Source: Amylibacter sp. IMCC11727 (GTDB lineage: Bacteria; Pseudomonadota; Alphaproteobacteria; Rhodobacterales; Rhodobacteraceae). Taken from it: a stretch of 64,000 nt of DNA. Each line of letters begins with the position of its first letter. Positions within the stretch are counted from its first letter, which is position 1. This document shows, piece after piece, positions 26,769 to 34,790 of this stretch. The notes below the pieces were generated by a model. It was not told where the DNA came from, searched no databases, and saw only the letters and a list, made by a program, of their open reading frames with translations. The stretch is from NCBI RefSeq assembly GCF_029854195.1, contig NZ_CP122960.1, positions 2,734,001-2,798,000 of the forward strand, written 5' to 3'. Both the position numbers and the translations under genes were made by a program.

Positions 26769-28280
26769 ATGGCTAATGTTCTGTATGACGCATTGTTTGG
26801 AAAACACGCAGGCAAAGACACGCCTTTTTTGTGGTTGCCTGATGGCCGTAAAATCACCCACGCCGCGTTCCTAAAACAGGCCGCGCAATTTGCGCATGTG
26901 TTAACGGATGCAGGGCTGTCGGTTGGGGATCGCGTGGCGGTACAGATTGAAAAATCCGCAGAGGCGCTTGCGATCTATGCGGCCTGTGTGCAGGCGGGGT
27001 TTGTGTTTCTGCCTTTGAACACGGCTTATACCGCAGATGAAGTGTCCTATTTCGTGGAGAACAGCGGAGCCAAAGTGTTCATCTGTGATCCTGCCAAACA
27101 GACCGCGCTGCAAAGCGTTGCGGATGCGGCAAGGGCGCAGTTGGAAACGCTGGATGTGAACGGGAACGGCAGTTTTGCCGATGCGGCCCAAAGCAAAGAC
27201 ACGCAATTTCAGACCGTGCCACGGGACAGTGATGATCTGGCGGCGTTTTTGTACACGTCTGGCACAACGGGCCGTTCCAAAGGTGCGATGCTGAGCCACA
27301 AGAACCTGTTGTCCAATTCCGAAGTGCTCGCCGAATTGTGGCGATTTAGCAGTGATGATGTGCTGTTACATGCCCTGCCAATCTTTCACACGCACGGTTT
27401 GTTTGTGGCCAGCAACATCACCCTTTTGGCGGGTGGCTCGATGATTTTCCTGCCCAAATTTGATTTGGATGTGGTGATCGAAAAGTTGCCACAGGCCACA
27501 TCCATTATGGGGGTTCCGACGTTTTATACCCGTCTGCTGAGCGATGCGCGGTTCGATAAGGCGCTGACTGCGCATATGCGATTGTTTGTGTCTGGCAGTG
27601 CGCCCCTGTTGGCCGAAACCCACGTGGAATTTGAAAAGCGAACGGGCCATCGCATTTTGGAACGCTATGGCATGACCGAAACCAATATGAATACGTCGAA
27701 CCCCTATGATGGGGAACGCCGTGCGGGCACGGTTGGATTTCCCCTGCCAGGTGTTGAAGTCAAGGTCACAGACCCTAACACAGGGGACACATTGCCAAAC
27801 GGAGACATTGGTATCTTGGAAGTGCGCGGTGACAACGTGTTCCAAGGCTATTGGCAGATGCCCGAAAAAACCGCCGAGGAATTGCGCGAAGACGGGTTCT
27901 TTATCACGGGCGACATGGCACTGGTGGATGAAGATGGATATGTGCAGATCGTTGGACGCAACAAAGACCTGATTATTTCAGGCGGGTTCAACATTTACCC
28001 CAAAGAAATAGAAGAGATTCTGGATGCACAAGACGGCGTGTTGGAAAGCGCCGTTATCGGGGTGGCTCACCCAGATTTTGGCGAAACGCCTGTGGGTGTT
28101 TTGGTGCCAAAAGCGGGTGAAAAGCCCGATCTTGAACAGATCGCAGCGGGACTTCACGATACCTTGGCACGGTTCAAACATCCGCGAAAGTTGATCACGA
28201 TGGATGCGCTGCCGCGCAACACAATGGGCAAAGTGCAAAAGAATGTTCTGCGCGAGGACCTGAAGGACTTGTTTGGCTAA
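26769..28280 (+). CDS. matB: Malonyl-CoA synthetase
   Basis: 503 residues of the ANL adenylate-forming family. Motifs in order: YTSGTTGRSKGAM (A3, near 160), PIFHTHGLF (near 200), ERYGMTETNM (A5, near 298), RRAGTVGFPLPG, TGDMALVDEDGY (A7), GRNKDLIISGG (A8) and the lysine-containing PRNTMGKVQKN (A10). The RYGMTE-NMNTSNPYDGERR stretch is typical of MatB, which makes malonyl-CoA from malonate, CoA and ATP; methylmalonate is an alternative substrate. A decarboxylase partner (matA) is not adjacent. GGGAG precedes the ATG. Its stop overlaps the stop of the convergent sulfotransferase gene. Confidence 0.87.
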   Translation: MANVLYDALFGKHAGKDTPFLWLPDGRKITHAAFLKQAAQFAHVLTDAGLSVGDRVAVQIEKSAEALAIYAACVQAGFVFLPLNTAYTADEVSYFVENSGAKVFICDPAKQTALQSVADAARAQLETLDVNGNGSFADAAQSKDTQFQTVPRDSDDLAAFLYTSGTTGRSKGAMLSHKNLLSNSEVLAELWRFSSDDVLLHALPIFHTHGLFVASNITLLAGGSMIFLPKFDLDVVIEKLPQATSIMGVPTFYTRLLSDARFDKALTAHMRLFVSGSAPLLAETHVEFEKRTGHRILERYGMTETNMNTSNPYDGERRAGTVGFPLPGVEVKVTDPNTGDTLPNGDIGILEVRGDNVFQGYWQMPEKTAEELREDGFFITGDMALVDEDGYVQIVGRNKDLIISGGFNIYPKEIEEILDAQDGVLESAVIGVAHPDFGETPVGVLVPKAGEKPDLEQIAAGLHDTLARFKHPRKLITMDALPRNTMGKVQKNVLREDLKDLFG

Positions 28281-29167
28281 GGAACCTGTGGCGCGGTGAT
28301 GGTTTCAACGTTTTCCATCCGCTCGATATAGTACCAATCGTCCTCGTAGTTTTCGCTCATGCCTTCGGTCAGTTCCTCTGGCCAATGCAGATCGTGATTG
28401 TGGCCAAGATGGCTTGGGAATTTCTGATCAAAGGCGGCACGCACCCGTTCAAACTCTGCCCGCGTGGCCACGTTGTTTTCCTGTAAGTATCGGTGCATTA
28501 AAATTGCACCGCGCAAGGACAACCCAGCATTAACAGGCGCTGTGGAGCCCACAAGCTCTTCGCGGTTTTCGATCCCTGTGAGGGCCTGCACCACATCCCG
28601 CCAGATGAAAGGATAATCTTCGAACCGCCAAACCGTCATAGGCAGATCAGCCTTTTTCATTTGCGCACGGTGCAAGAAATCAGACCAGCGCAGCCCTGGC
28701 AGGTTTGCCTCTGATACGAAATGGTCAAAGGAGACTTCGGGCTTAGCCTTGATCCCAGTGGAATAGCATGACGGAATGAAGGTGGCGGGATTGCGGATGC
28801 ACACAAACAGACGTGTTGGCAGCCCTTCTAGTGCTGTCACGATGCGATTGATCGTTGTGCCAATGCGCGGGTAGAAGAACTCTTTCCCGATGGGGCGCAT
28901 GAGTGTCCCCGATACATTGGGATCGACCATAACGATGCGACGGTATTCTTTGTCTTGTGTCAAAGTCGACAAAAGATCCGCATTGATTTGCTCCACATCT
29001 TCGCCCGCCTTGAGCTGACGAACCGCGCGCGCAAAGGCTTTTTCAGAAAATTCGGGTTCTGGAACACAGACCCCATTGGCCGCCAACAGATCGCTGTTCA
29101 GCGCGAGCATTTTACGCAAATGCTGTGTTCCTGTGCGATGCACGCCGATGTGAATCCGAATATCCAT
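28277..29167 (-). CDS. Sulfotransferase-like protein
   Basis: 296 residues from the ATG at 29167, where the sequence becomes family-like: DIRIHIGVHRTGTQHLRKML, a PAPS 5'-phosphosulfate-binding loop. The frame extends upstream to 29581 but that part is low-complexity and overlaps the opposite-strand ABC permease start. The RLFVCIRNPATFIPSCYS segment matches the 3'-phosphate loop. Related to, but diverged from, the gene at 13850. The acceptor is unknown. Confidence 0.7.
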   Translation of the reverse strand: MDIRIHIGVHRTGTQHLRKMLALNSDLLAANGVCVPEPEFSEKAFARAVRQLKAGEDVEQINADLLSTLTQDKEYRRIVMVDPNVSGTLMRPIGKEFFYPRIGTTINRIVTALEGLPTRLFVCIRNPATFIPSCYSTGIKAKPEVSFDHFVSEANLPGLRWSDFLHRAQMKKADLPMTVWRFEDYPFIWRDVVQALTGIENREELVGSTAPVNAGLSLRGAILMHRYLQENNVATRAEFERVRAAFDQKFPSHLGHNHDLHWPEELTEGMSENYEDDWYYIERMENVETITAPQVP

Positions 29168-29258
29168 AGTTGCCTTATGCCAGACTGGCCAATGATTGCC
29201 TAAACGAAAGTAAACGCAAATGAAAACGCCGTTGTGGACACCGAAATAGCTTTGGTTT

Positions 29259-30947
29259 ATGCGCGGATCAATGGCTGATACATCAGATATACCGCCTGTC
29301 GCCCCTGCGCCACGTTTGGCCCATGGGCGGCTGTGGCGCCTGTTCAATGGGTGGAGCCTGCTCGGGCTGGCCATTGCTGCGGTTGTCATCTTGCCGATTG
29401 CCACGGTGTTTTGGCTGGCATTGTTTCCCGAAGAAAACATTTGGCCGCATATGTTGGACACCACGCTGCCGCGGTATCTGCGCAATTCGATTGTTATGAT
29501 GCTTGGGGTTGGTGTGCTGGCGGGAGGTGTTGGCACGTTGGCTGCGTGGTTGGTGGTGATGTATCGCTTTCCTGGCCGCAATGTGGTGCAATTGGCATTG
29601 CTGCTGCCCTTGTCCCTGCCCGCCTATATTGCCGCCTTTGCCGTTGTAGATTTCCTTGAATACGCGGGGCCGTTGCAAACATGGATGCGCGGTGTATTTG
29701 GCTGGGCCACACCGCGCGATTATATGTTTCCAGAAATCAGATCTCGTGGCATCGCCATTCTGGTGCTGGCATCCGCGCTGTATCCTTATGTGTATTTCCT
29801 TACGCGCAGTGTGTTCCAAACCCAATCCGGGGCCGCCATTGAAGTGGCCCGCGCCTTGGGATGTGGCCCATTTCAAAGCTTTTATCGTGTTGGCCTGCCA
29901 TTGGCCCGCCCAGCCATCGCGGCCAGTGTGGCCATCGTTATGATGGAAACCTTAAACGAGTTTGGCGCGATGGAATTTTTCGCCGTGCAAACTCTGACAA
30001 CGGGCATCTTTTCGGTGTGGCTGGATGGGAATAACGCGGGGGGCGCGGCACAGTTGGCCTGTGTGATTCTTGTGTTTGTGATGGTACTTGTGCTGTTAGA
30101 AAAGTTCAGCCGCCGACGGATTAAGTTTCATGAAACAGCCCGCAATATGCGGCCCCCAAAACCGATGGAACTGTCGGGGAAATCTGCGTGGGCCGCATTG
30201 GCATTTTGCACAGCACCCATCTTAACTGGGTTCGTTTTGCCATTGGCGATTTTGTTGGATCACGCCACGGGACGGTGGATTCTGTGGGCCGATCCCGCCC
30301 TGTGGGCAGCAACACTGCGCACCATCGTTTTGGCCGGATTGGCCGCCCTGATCACTGTTGGTGCTGGCCTGTTGCTGGTGTTTAGCGTTCGATTGATGCG
30401 CAACCTGTTTATGACACGCCTGCTGCCCATCACGACCATTGGCTACGCTGCACCGGGTGCCGTTCTTGGATTGGGCATTTTGTTCCCGTTCGCGGCAATG
30501 GATCACAGCGTGGCGGATTTCATCCTGTGGGTTACAGGCTTTGATCCAGGGCTGTTGCTGGTTGGTTCAATGGGGGCGGTTGTCATTGCCTATTGCGTGC
30601 GGTTTTTTGCAATTTCTGTGGGCACGATTGACGCTGCATTTACCAAGATATCGCCATCCCTTGGTATGGCATCCCGATCCTTGGGCAAAACCCCAAGGCA
30701 AACGCTGTTCCAGCTTTATACGCCTATGATCAAAGGGGCGGTTGCCACCGCTGGCCTATTGATTTTTGTTGATGCCGCCAAAGAGTTGCCCGCCACGCTG
30801 CTGCTTTATTCCAAAACGACACTGGCCACCGAAGTGTATTCCAAGGCATCGCTTGAAGACATCGAAGGCGCTGCGCCTGCGGCCCTTATCATCGTGCTGA
30901 TAAGCCTCTTTGCGGTTGTGGTTGCCAGCGCGTCAAACCGTGATTGA
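29259..30947 (+). CDS. Iron-type ABC transporter permease (FbpB/ThiP-like, fused halves)
   Basis: 562 residues, about twelve membrane segments in two homologous halves, each with an EAA-like loop (EVARALGCGPFQSFYRVGLPLARP near 200 and ASRSLGKTPRQTLFQLYTPMI near 475). This layout fits FbpB/SfuB permeases of Fe3+ importers and also ThiP. No periplasmic binding protein or ATPase gene is beside it, so the partners are elsewhere. A second start four codons in (29271) is equally possible. The tRNA-Thr gene and the first accessory element follow. Confidence 0.82.
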   Translation: MRGSMADTSDIPPVAPAPRLAHGRLWRLFNGWSLLGLAIAAVVILPIATVFWLALFPEENIWPHMLDTTLPRYLRNSIVMMLGVGVLAGGVGTLAAWLVVMYRFPGRNVVQLALLLPLSLPAYIAAFAVVDFLEYAGPLQTWMRGVFGWATPRDYMFPEIRSRGIAILVLASALYPYVYFLTRSVFQTQSGAAIEVARALGCGPFQSFYRVGLPLARPAIAASVAIVMMETLNEFGAMEFFAVQTLTTGIFSVWLDGNNAGGAAQLACVILVFVMVLVLLEKFSRRRIKFHETARNMRPPKPMELSGKSAWAALAFCTAPILTGFVLPLAILLDHATGRWILWADPALWAATLRTIVLAGLAALITVGAGLLLVFSVRLMRNLFMTRLLPITTIGYAAPGAVLGLGILFPFAAMDHSVADFILWVTGFDPGLLLVGSMGAVVIAYCVRFFAISVGTIDAAFTKISPSLGMASRSLGKTPRQTLFQLYTPMIKGAVATAGLLIFVDAAKELPATLLLYSKTTLATEVYSKASLEDIEGAAPAALIIVLISLFAVVVASASNRD

Positions 30948-31082
30948 GCCCTATCGGTGCAGACAGAAAATACTGTAAAGCGGCACTGCACCACGAATTG
31001 GGGGAGCCTGCAAAATTTTTCCCCAAAAGGTGCGAAAAAACTCTTGCAATCACCCCCATCTTAGACCAAAACGCCGCGCAGT

Positions 31083-31158
31083 GCCCCTATAGCTCAGCTG
31101 GTAGAGCAACTGATTTGTAATCAGTAGGTCCGCGGTTCGAGTCCGTGTGGGGGCACCA
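31083..31158 (+). tRNA. tRNA-Thr (UGU), integration target
   Basis: Foldable cloverleaf: acceptor GCCCCTA/TGGGGGC, D-arm GCTC...GAGC, anticodon stem ACTGA/TCAGT with loop TTTGTAA (anticodon TGT), T-arm CGCGG TTCGAGT CCGTG, discriminator A, encoded CCA. Its last 16 bases are repeated at 32468-32483 (inverted) and 44417-44432 (direct), marking it as the chromosomal attachment site of element 1 and probably element 2. The gene remains intact. Confidence 0.95.
31143..31158 (+). repeat. attL core of element 1 (tRNA-Thr 3' end)
   Basis: CCGTGTGGGGGCACCA, the 3' part of the T-arm and acceptor stem with CCA. An identical direct copy is at 44417-44432 and an inverted copy at 32468-32483. Flanking bases differ on the tRNA side (CGAGT versus ACTAA), which fixes the left limit of the core. 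Confidence 0.85.
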
Positions 31159-31226
31159 TCACTCCAGCTAACTCATTGGTATCGCTTCAGCTTTTGGCAT
31201 TTGCTAGGAGCCGTAGACCATGTCGG
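31143..31226 (+). repeat. Left arm of 84-bp inverted repeat around the first integrase
   Basis: These 84 bases (attachment core, 61 bases of element left end, integrase start codon and four more bases) are matched perfectly in reverse complement by 32400-32483. Identity stops at both ends by clear mismatches. The integrase gene body lies between the arms. Confidence 0.9.
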
Positions 31227-32398
31227 AGACCATTTCACGCCCATTCACCTTCGTCAAAGATGGTGTTTTCTACTTCAGCCGTCGCATTCCGAAAGAGCTG
31301 AGAAGCCACTACACATCGCCCCGGATCGCGTATTCACTGCGCACGAAGTCGCCGAAGATCGCGGAAACGAGAGCCAGAAGAGCTGCCGATCAGCTGGATG
31401 AATACTGGTATCACCTGAGGTGTCGTGACGCAGAGCTGCCGGGAAAGCACATGCTGAGGCTTCAAAGGGCGACGGGAACCAACAACTCTGATCTGCAGCC
31501 TGATGTCTCCTCGTCATCTGTTCTTTTGTCTGAGGCCGTGGGGATTTATCTGCAGCTGAAGGGCAAGGGCCGCCCTGTGACTTTCCACAGAGCCGCTGAG
31601 AGGTCCTGTGGCTACGTCATCGACGCCTGCGGAGACAAACACCTAGATGCCTATACCAAAGCCGACGCTAACGCTTTCCGCGATGCCCTGATCGCTCGAG
31701 GCCTCGCAGGGAGCAGTATGACGCGGGTCTTCGGTACAGTCCGGGCGGTTACGAACTTCGCCGCAAGTGAACAGGGTCTCACCCTGAACAATCCCTTTGC
31801 AGGCGTCTACTATGATAGGTCGGCTGGTGTCTCTGATCGCACCTCTGTTCCTGCCGATGCTTTGGCTGTCGTTCAGGCCAAGTGCCGGGAGCTTGATGAC
31901 GATCTTCGCTGGCTTGTGGCTCTGGTGTCGGACACAGGAATGCGCCTAGCCGAAGCTGCTGGGATGACCAGAGAAGACTTCATCCATGGCGAGGAGGGGA
32001 CCTTGTTCGCTCGGGTCCGCCCTCATCCGTGGCGTCGTCTCAAGACCAAGGGCAGCGAACGGGATGTCCCGCTCGAAGGTGAAGCACGATGGGCCGCTGA
32101 GCGCATCCTCAACCAACAAACCTCCTCCAAGTTCGCCTTCCCTCGGTACAACAAGACCGACACGACGAACGCCAACGCAGCCAGCGCCGCATTGAACAAA
32201 TGGATGAAGGAACACGTACCTGCAGGATGTTCCATGCACAGCTTCCGCCACTCGATGCGAGATCGCCTCAGGGCTGTTGAGTGTCCAGCCGACATCGTTG
32301 ACCAGATCGGGGGCTGGCAGACGGACGGGGTGGGTCATGGATACGGCTCAGGCTATCCGCTGGAGGTCCTCAGGAAGTGGATGAAGGCAGTCACGTGA
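31220..32398 (+). CDS. Tyrosine recombinase (integrase) of element 1
   Basis: 392 residues. The N-terminal domain starts FVKDGVFYFSRRIPKELR, a pattern seen in phage/island integrases with a DUF6538-like arm-binding region. The catalytic domain shows Arg in TGMRLAEA (near 240), Lys in RLKTKGSERDVPL, HSFRHSMRDRLR (near 340, HxxR), GGWQ and the tyrosine in HGYGSGYP (near 375). AGGAG precedes the ATG at 31220. It sits 61 bp from the tRNA-Thr end, the usual position for a tRNA-targeting integrase. The gene is bracketed by 84-bp inverted repeats, and the right arm begins two bases after its stop codon. Confidence 0.9.
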   Translation: MSETISRPFTFVKDGVFYFSRRIPKELRSHYTSPRIAYSLRTKSPKIAETRARRAADQLDEYWYHLRCRDAELPGKHMLRLQRATGTNNSDLQPDVSSSSVLLSEAVGIYLQLKGKGRPVTFHRAAERSCGYVIDACGDKHLDAYTKADANAFRDALIARGLAGSSMTRVFGTVRAVTNFAASEQGLTLNNPFAGVYYDRSAGVSDRTSVPADALAVVQAKCRELDDDLRWLVALVSDTGMRLAEAAGMTREDFIHGEEGTLFARVRPHPWRRLKTKGSERDVPLEGEARWAAERILNQQTSSKFAFPRYNKTDTTNANAASAALNKWMKEHVPAGCSMHSFRHSMRDRLRAVECPADIVDQIGGWQTDGVGHGYGSGYPLEVLRKWMKAVT

Positions 32399-32399
32399 G

Positions 32400-32483
32400 C
32401 CGACATGGTCTACGGCTCCTAGCAAATGCCAAAAGCTGAAGCGATACCAATGAGTTAGCTGGAGTGATGGTGCCCCCACACGG
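32400..32483 (-). repeat. Right arm of 84-bp inverted repeat; inverted element left end
   Basis: Perfect reverse complement of 31143-31226. Read on the minus strand it continues from the element right end (32484 onward) through the core into the element left end, which is the order expected of an attP junction in the circular element, not of an integrated copy. Confidence 0.9.
32468..32483 (-). repeat. Inverted copy of the attachment core
   Basis: Reverse complement of CCGTGTGGGGGCACCA. It links the inverted element left end (32400-32467) to the inverted element right end (32484-34732). Confidence 0.9.
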
Positions 32484-32768
32484 TTAGTCTTGCGGCTTGT
32501 GTTCCCGCTGCAGGCGTCACTTCAGCTGGTAGCTCCAGCAAAACAAGGGCTATCCGAGGTCGGGGTTGTTCGTCAACAGGCGCGGCGTGGTCTACGGGAG
32601 GGTCTACGGTGACCCGAGCAAGGCGTCTGTGCGGTTCCCGGGGGCGTACTCACATTGCCGTCGCCGTCGCTGATCCATGGTCATCGCTGCAGCCGTGTGC
32701 CGCTGTAGGTGCATGGGGGGGTATTGCGAACGCCCCGCTTATTGGTAGGGCGCTCACATTTTTCTGGC

Positions 32769-34673
32769 TCAAACATCGGCGAGATAGCTGGAGCCGCCCA
32801 CTGACCCAAAGGACTGGGGCTTCTTGGCTAGAGCGTTGCGGTAGCGGTAGTTGCCGATGGTGGTCTCTTCGAGGTCCAGAGCCTCCAGCCCAGCCTTGAA
32901 GACCGAATGGTTACGGATGCGATCTCGGAAGTTGGATGCATCATAACCAAGCTCAGCCCGTAGATCGGTGAACCGCAAGACCTCATCCGGGTGATCCTCG
33001 AAGTGCCTCTCTGCAAAGGTCAGAGCCTGCTGCACCTTCCCTGTGGCTTTCACCTTGGCTGGTTCCCAAGTGCTGACCTTGCAACCGGGGAAGACCACAG
33101 GGATGAGATCACGGATACCAGATTGCTTCGGAGCGATGATGTAAGCGTTGCAAGGGCCACACTCGGAGGCACTGCCCTGTCGCACTGCTGATCGGCACAG
33201 CGCCTGCAGGATGTGATGCATGTGTTCCCCTGCTTCCATCGCTTGGACGGAGGCTTTGGTGACCTTCTCGTCGTTCCTGATGCGGCTGTGGCACCGTGTC
33301 ATCACTTCGTAGTCCACCTCCGAGTAGTTGTTGACCCCAGCGAGGATGACGTTCTGGACATGTCGGAACTCATTCGTCCCCTGATGCCTGCCCCAGTTGA
33401 GGAAGCTGACACGGTCCGGGGTCGTGCTGAGTAGCCCTCTGATCAGGTCCGGGATACCTCCGCTACTGACTGCCTTGTGGTAGACCACGAGCCACTCTTC
33501 GTCAGGCTTGCTATCGATCAGAAGGGCGACTTCCTGAGCCAGAGAACAGCCATGCTTTGCCCATGCGGTCTTGCCTGCCCCCTTGTCCATGACTTGGACA
33601 GTGAGGTTCCGATAGCTCTTGATCGCTGAAGGTAGTCGCACGAGCTTCCCTGTTGCCTTCTCCCATTGCGCGTAGGTGGCACGGACACGTCCGGAAGCAT
33701 CGAGGATGACCACTGGGGCAAGATCATCTGGGATCGCGTCTCGGCTGTCGAGCGCAGTGATGACCGTGGAGGCGTTGTGGAGCTTGCGCAGCAGTACGCA
33801 GCGGCCTGAGAGAGCATACAGGGTGTCGAGATAGGCAACGTGGCGCTGCTCCAGACCTCGCCTCGCTGACCAGCAGCTGATCCCTGTAGCTCCCTCGATG
33901 TCAGGCCATGTGTGGGTCCCGCGACCACGAGAGGCTACAAGCTGACGTTCCAGCTCCTCGATTAGCTTGGCCAATGCAGGATGGGTGTGCCGCAGTGGAT
34001 CGCGCAAGGACGCAAGCTGGTCTGTGCTGAGCGACACAACCTCAATGGGCAGCATCGCCTCGTCCCAAACCCGAACGGCACGAACGTCACCCCTGTACTG
34101 GAAGACCTCAACGTCTTGGAAGCGACGACCATGGCAACGGCTCATGACCATGGCGTGGGTGGTGAACAAGACACGAGCCTCTCTGGGCTGCGTGGAACTC
34201 AGCTGATTGACCTCGTTGTTCCGGGTAAGGACCGCAAAGTCAGCCTCATCAAGACCAATCTCCTCAACAAGCCGGGCGATCTCATCAAGCCGCGAGACGC
34301 AGAGCAGGATAGACACATCGCGGTGATGTTCAGACCTCAGGAGGTGCTGGACGAAGTGGATCAATGCCGTGGTCTTCCCAACCCCGGGATCGAGACTGGA
34401 GAGGAAGAAGCTGGGTGGCGCTGTCCCGTCAGCCATAGCCGCCATCGTAGCGACAGGTTCTCGCAGAGCTGTAGCGACATCCGGATGCAGCAGACCCCCA
34501 CCACGACGGGTCAATGTGTCCATCAGGGAGGTGGTCGACGCGTCAGCCAAGCCGCCTGAGCTGTAGCTGGTACAATCGCTATAGAGAGGTCTTAATGGTG
34601 TTTGTACCACCGAGGCTGACCCATGCCGCAAAGCACAAGTCGACCCAGTGGCCAAAGCAGATGCTTGAGCCAT
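32769..34673 (-). CDS. P-loop ATPase, possible helicase; copy 1
   Basis: 634 residues from the ATG at 34673, chosen because AAGGA lies seven bases upstream; an ATG six codons earlier (34691) has no ribosome site. Motifs: Walker A-like SLDPGVGKTTALIHF (near 98), VLFTTHAMVMSRCHGR, then WDEAMLP (Walker B/DEAx, near 202) and VVILDASGR. These resemble a superfamily 1/2 helicase or phage-type ATPase, but I recognise no named family. The C-terminal third has two CxxC-like Cys (SECGPCNAY). The protein is identical to the gene at 42227-44131 in opposite orientation. Confidence 0.72.
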   Translation of the reverse strand: MAQASALATGSTCALRHGSASVVQTPLRPLYSDCTSYSSGGLADASTTSLMDTLTRRGGGLLHPDVATALREPVATMAAMADGTAPPSFFLSSLDPGVGKTTALIHFVQHLLRSEHHRDVSILLCVSRLDEIARLVEEIGLDEADFAVLTRNNEVNQLSSTQPREARVLFTTHAMVMSRCHGRRFQDVEVFQYRGDVRAVRVWDEAMLPIEVVSLSTDQLASLRDPLRHTHPALAKLIEELERQLVASRGRGTHTWPDIEGATGISCWSARRGLEQRHVAYLDTLYALSGRCVLLRKLHNASTVITALDSRDAIPDDLAPVVILDASGRVRATYAQWEKATGKLVRLPSAIKSYRNLTVQVMDKGAGKTAWAKHGCSLAQEVALLIDSKPDEEWLVVYHKAVSSGGIPDLIRGLLSTTPDRVSFLNWGRHQGTNEFRHVQNVILAGVNNYSEVDYEVMTRCHSRIRNDEKVTKASVQAMEAGEHMHHILQALCRSAVRQGSASECGPCNAYIIAPKQSGIRDLIPVVFPGCKVSTWEPAKVKATGKVQQALTFAERHFEDHPDEVLRFTDLRAELGYDASNFRDRIRNHSVFKAGLEALDLEETTIGNYRYRNALAKKPQSFGSVGGSSYLADV

Positions 34674-34790
34674 GAGTTGGTCCTTGATCATGTCGTTGTT
34701 GGAGGGGGAGTTCGAAGCTGAAGACGCTTCAGTCAAAGCAGAAGATCACCGCCAAGGTCGATCCTTTGCAATGGTGGAACCTAATCCAGC

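Larger units (their letters stand above)
32468..34732 (-). repeat. Left arm of 2,265-bp inverted repeat
   Basis: Matches 42168-44432 in reverse complement over its whole length as far as I could compare, including the identical 634-residue ATPase gene and the 285-bp downstream spacer. The inner limit is a palindromic 15-mer, CTGAAG-ACG-CTTCAG (34718-34732); the outer limit is the attachment core. The spacer 32484-32768 carries a hairpin-prone GC-rich stretch but no gene. Confidence 0.9.

Noticed and set aside
28277..29581. A longer start for the second sulfotransferase (from 29581)
   Set aside because: The added 138 residues are low-complexity and overlap the opposite-strand ABC permease; the conserved PAPS loop begins at the ATG at 29167.
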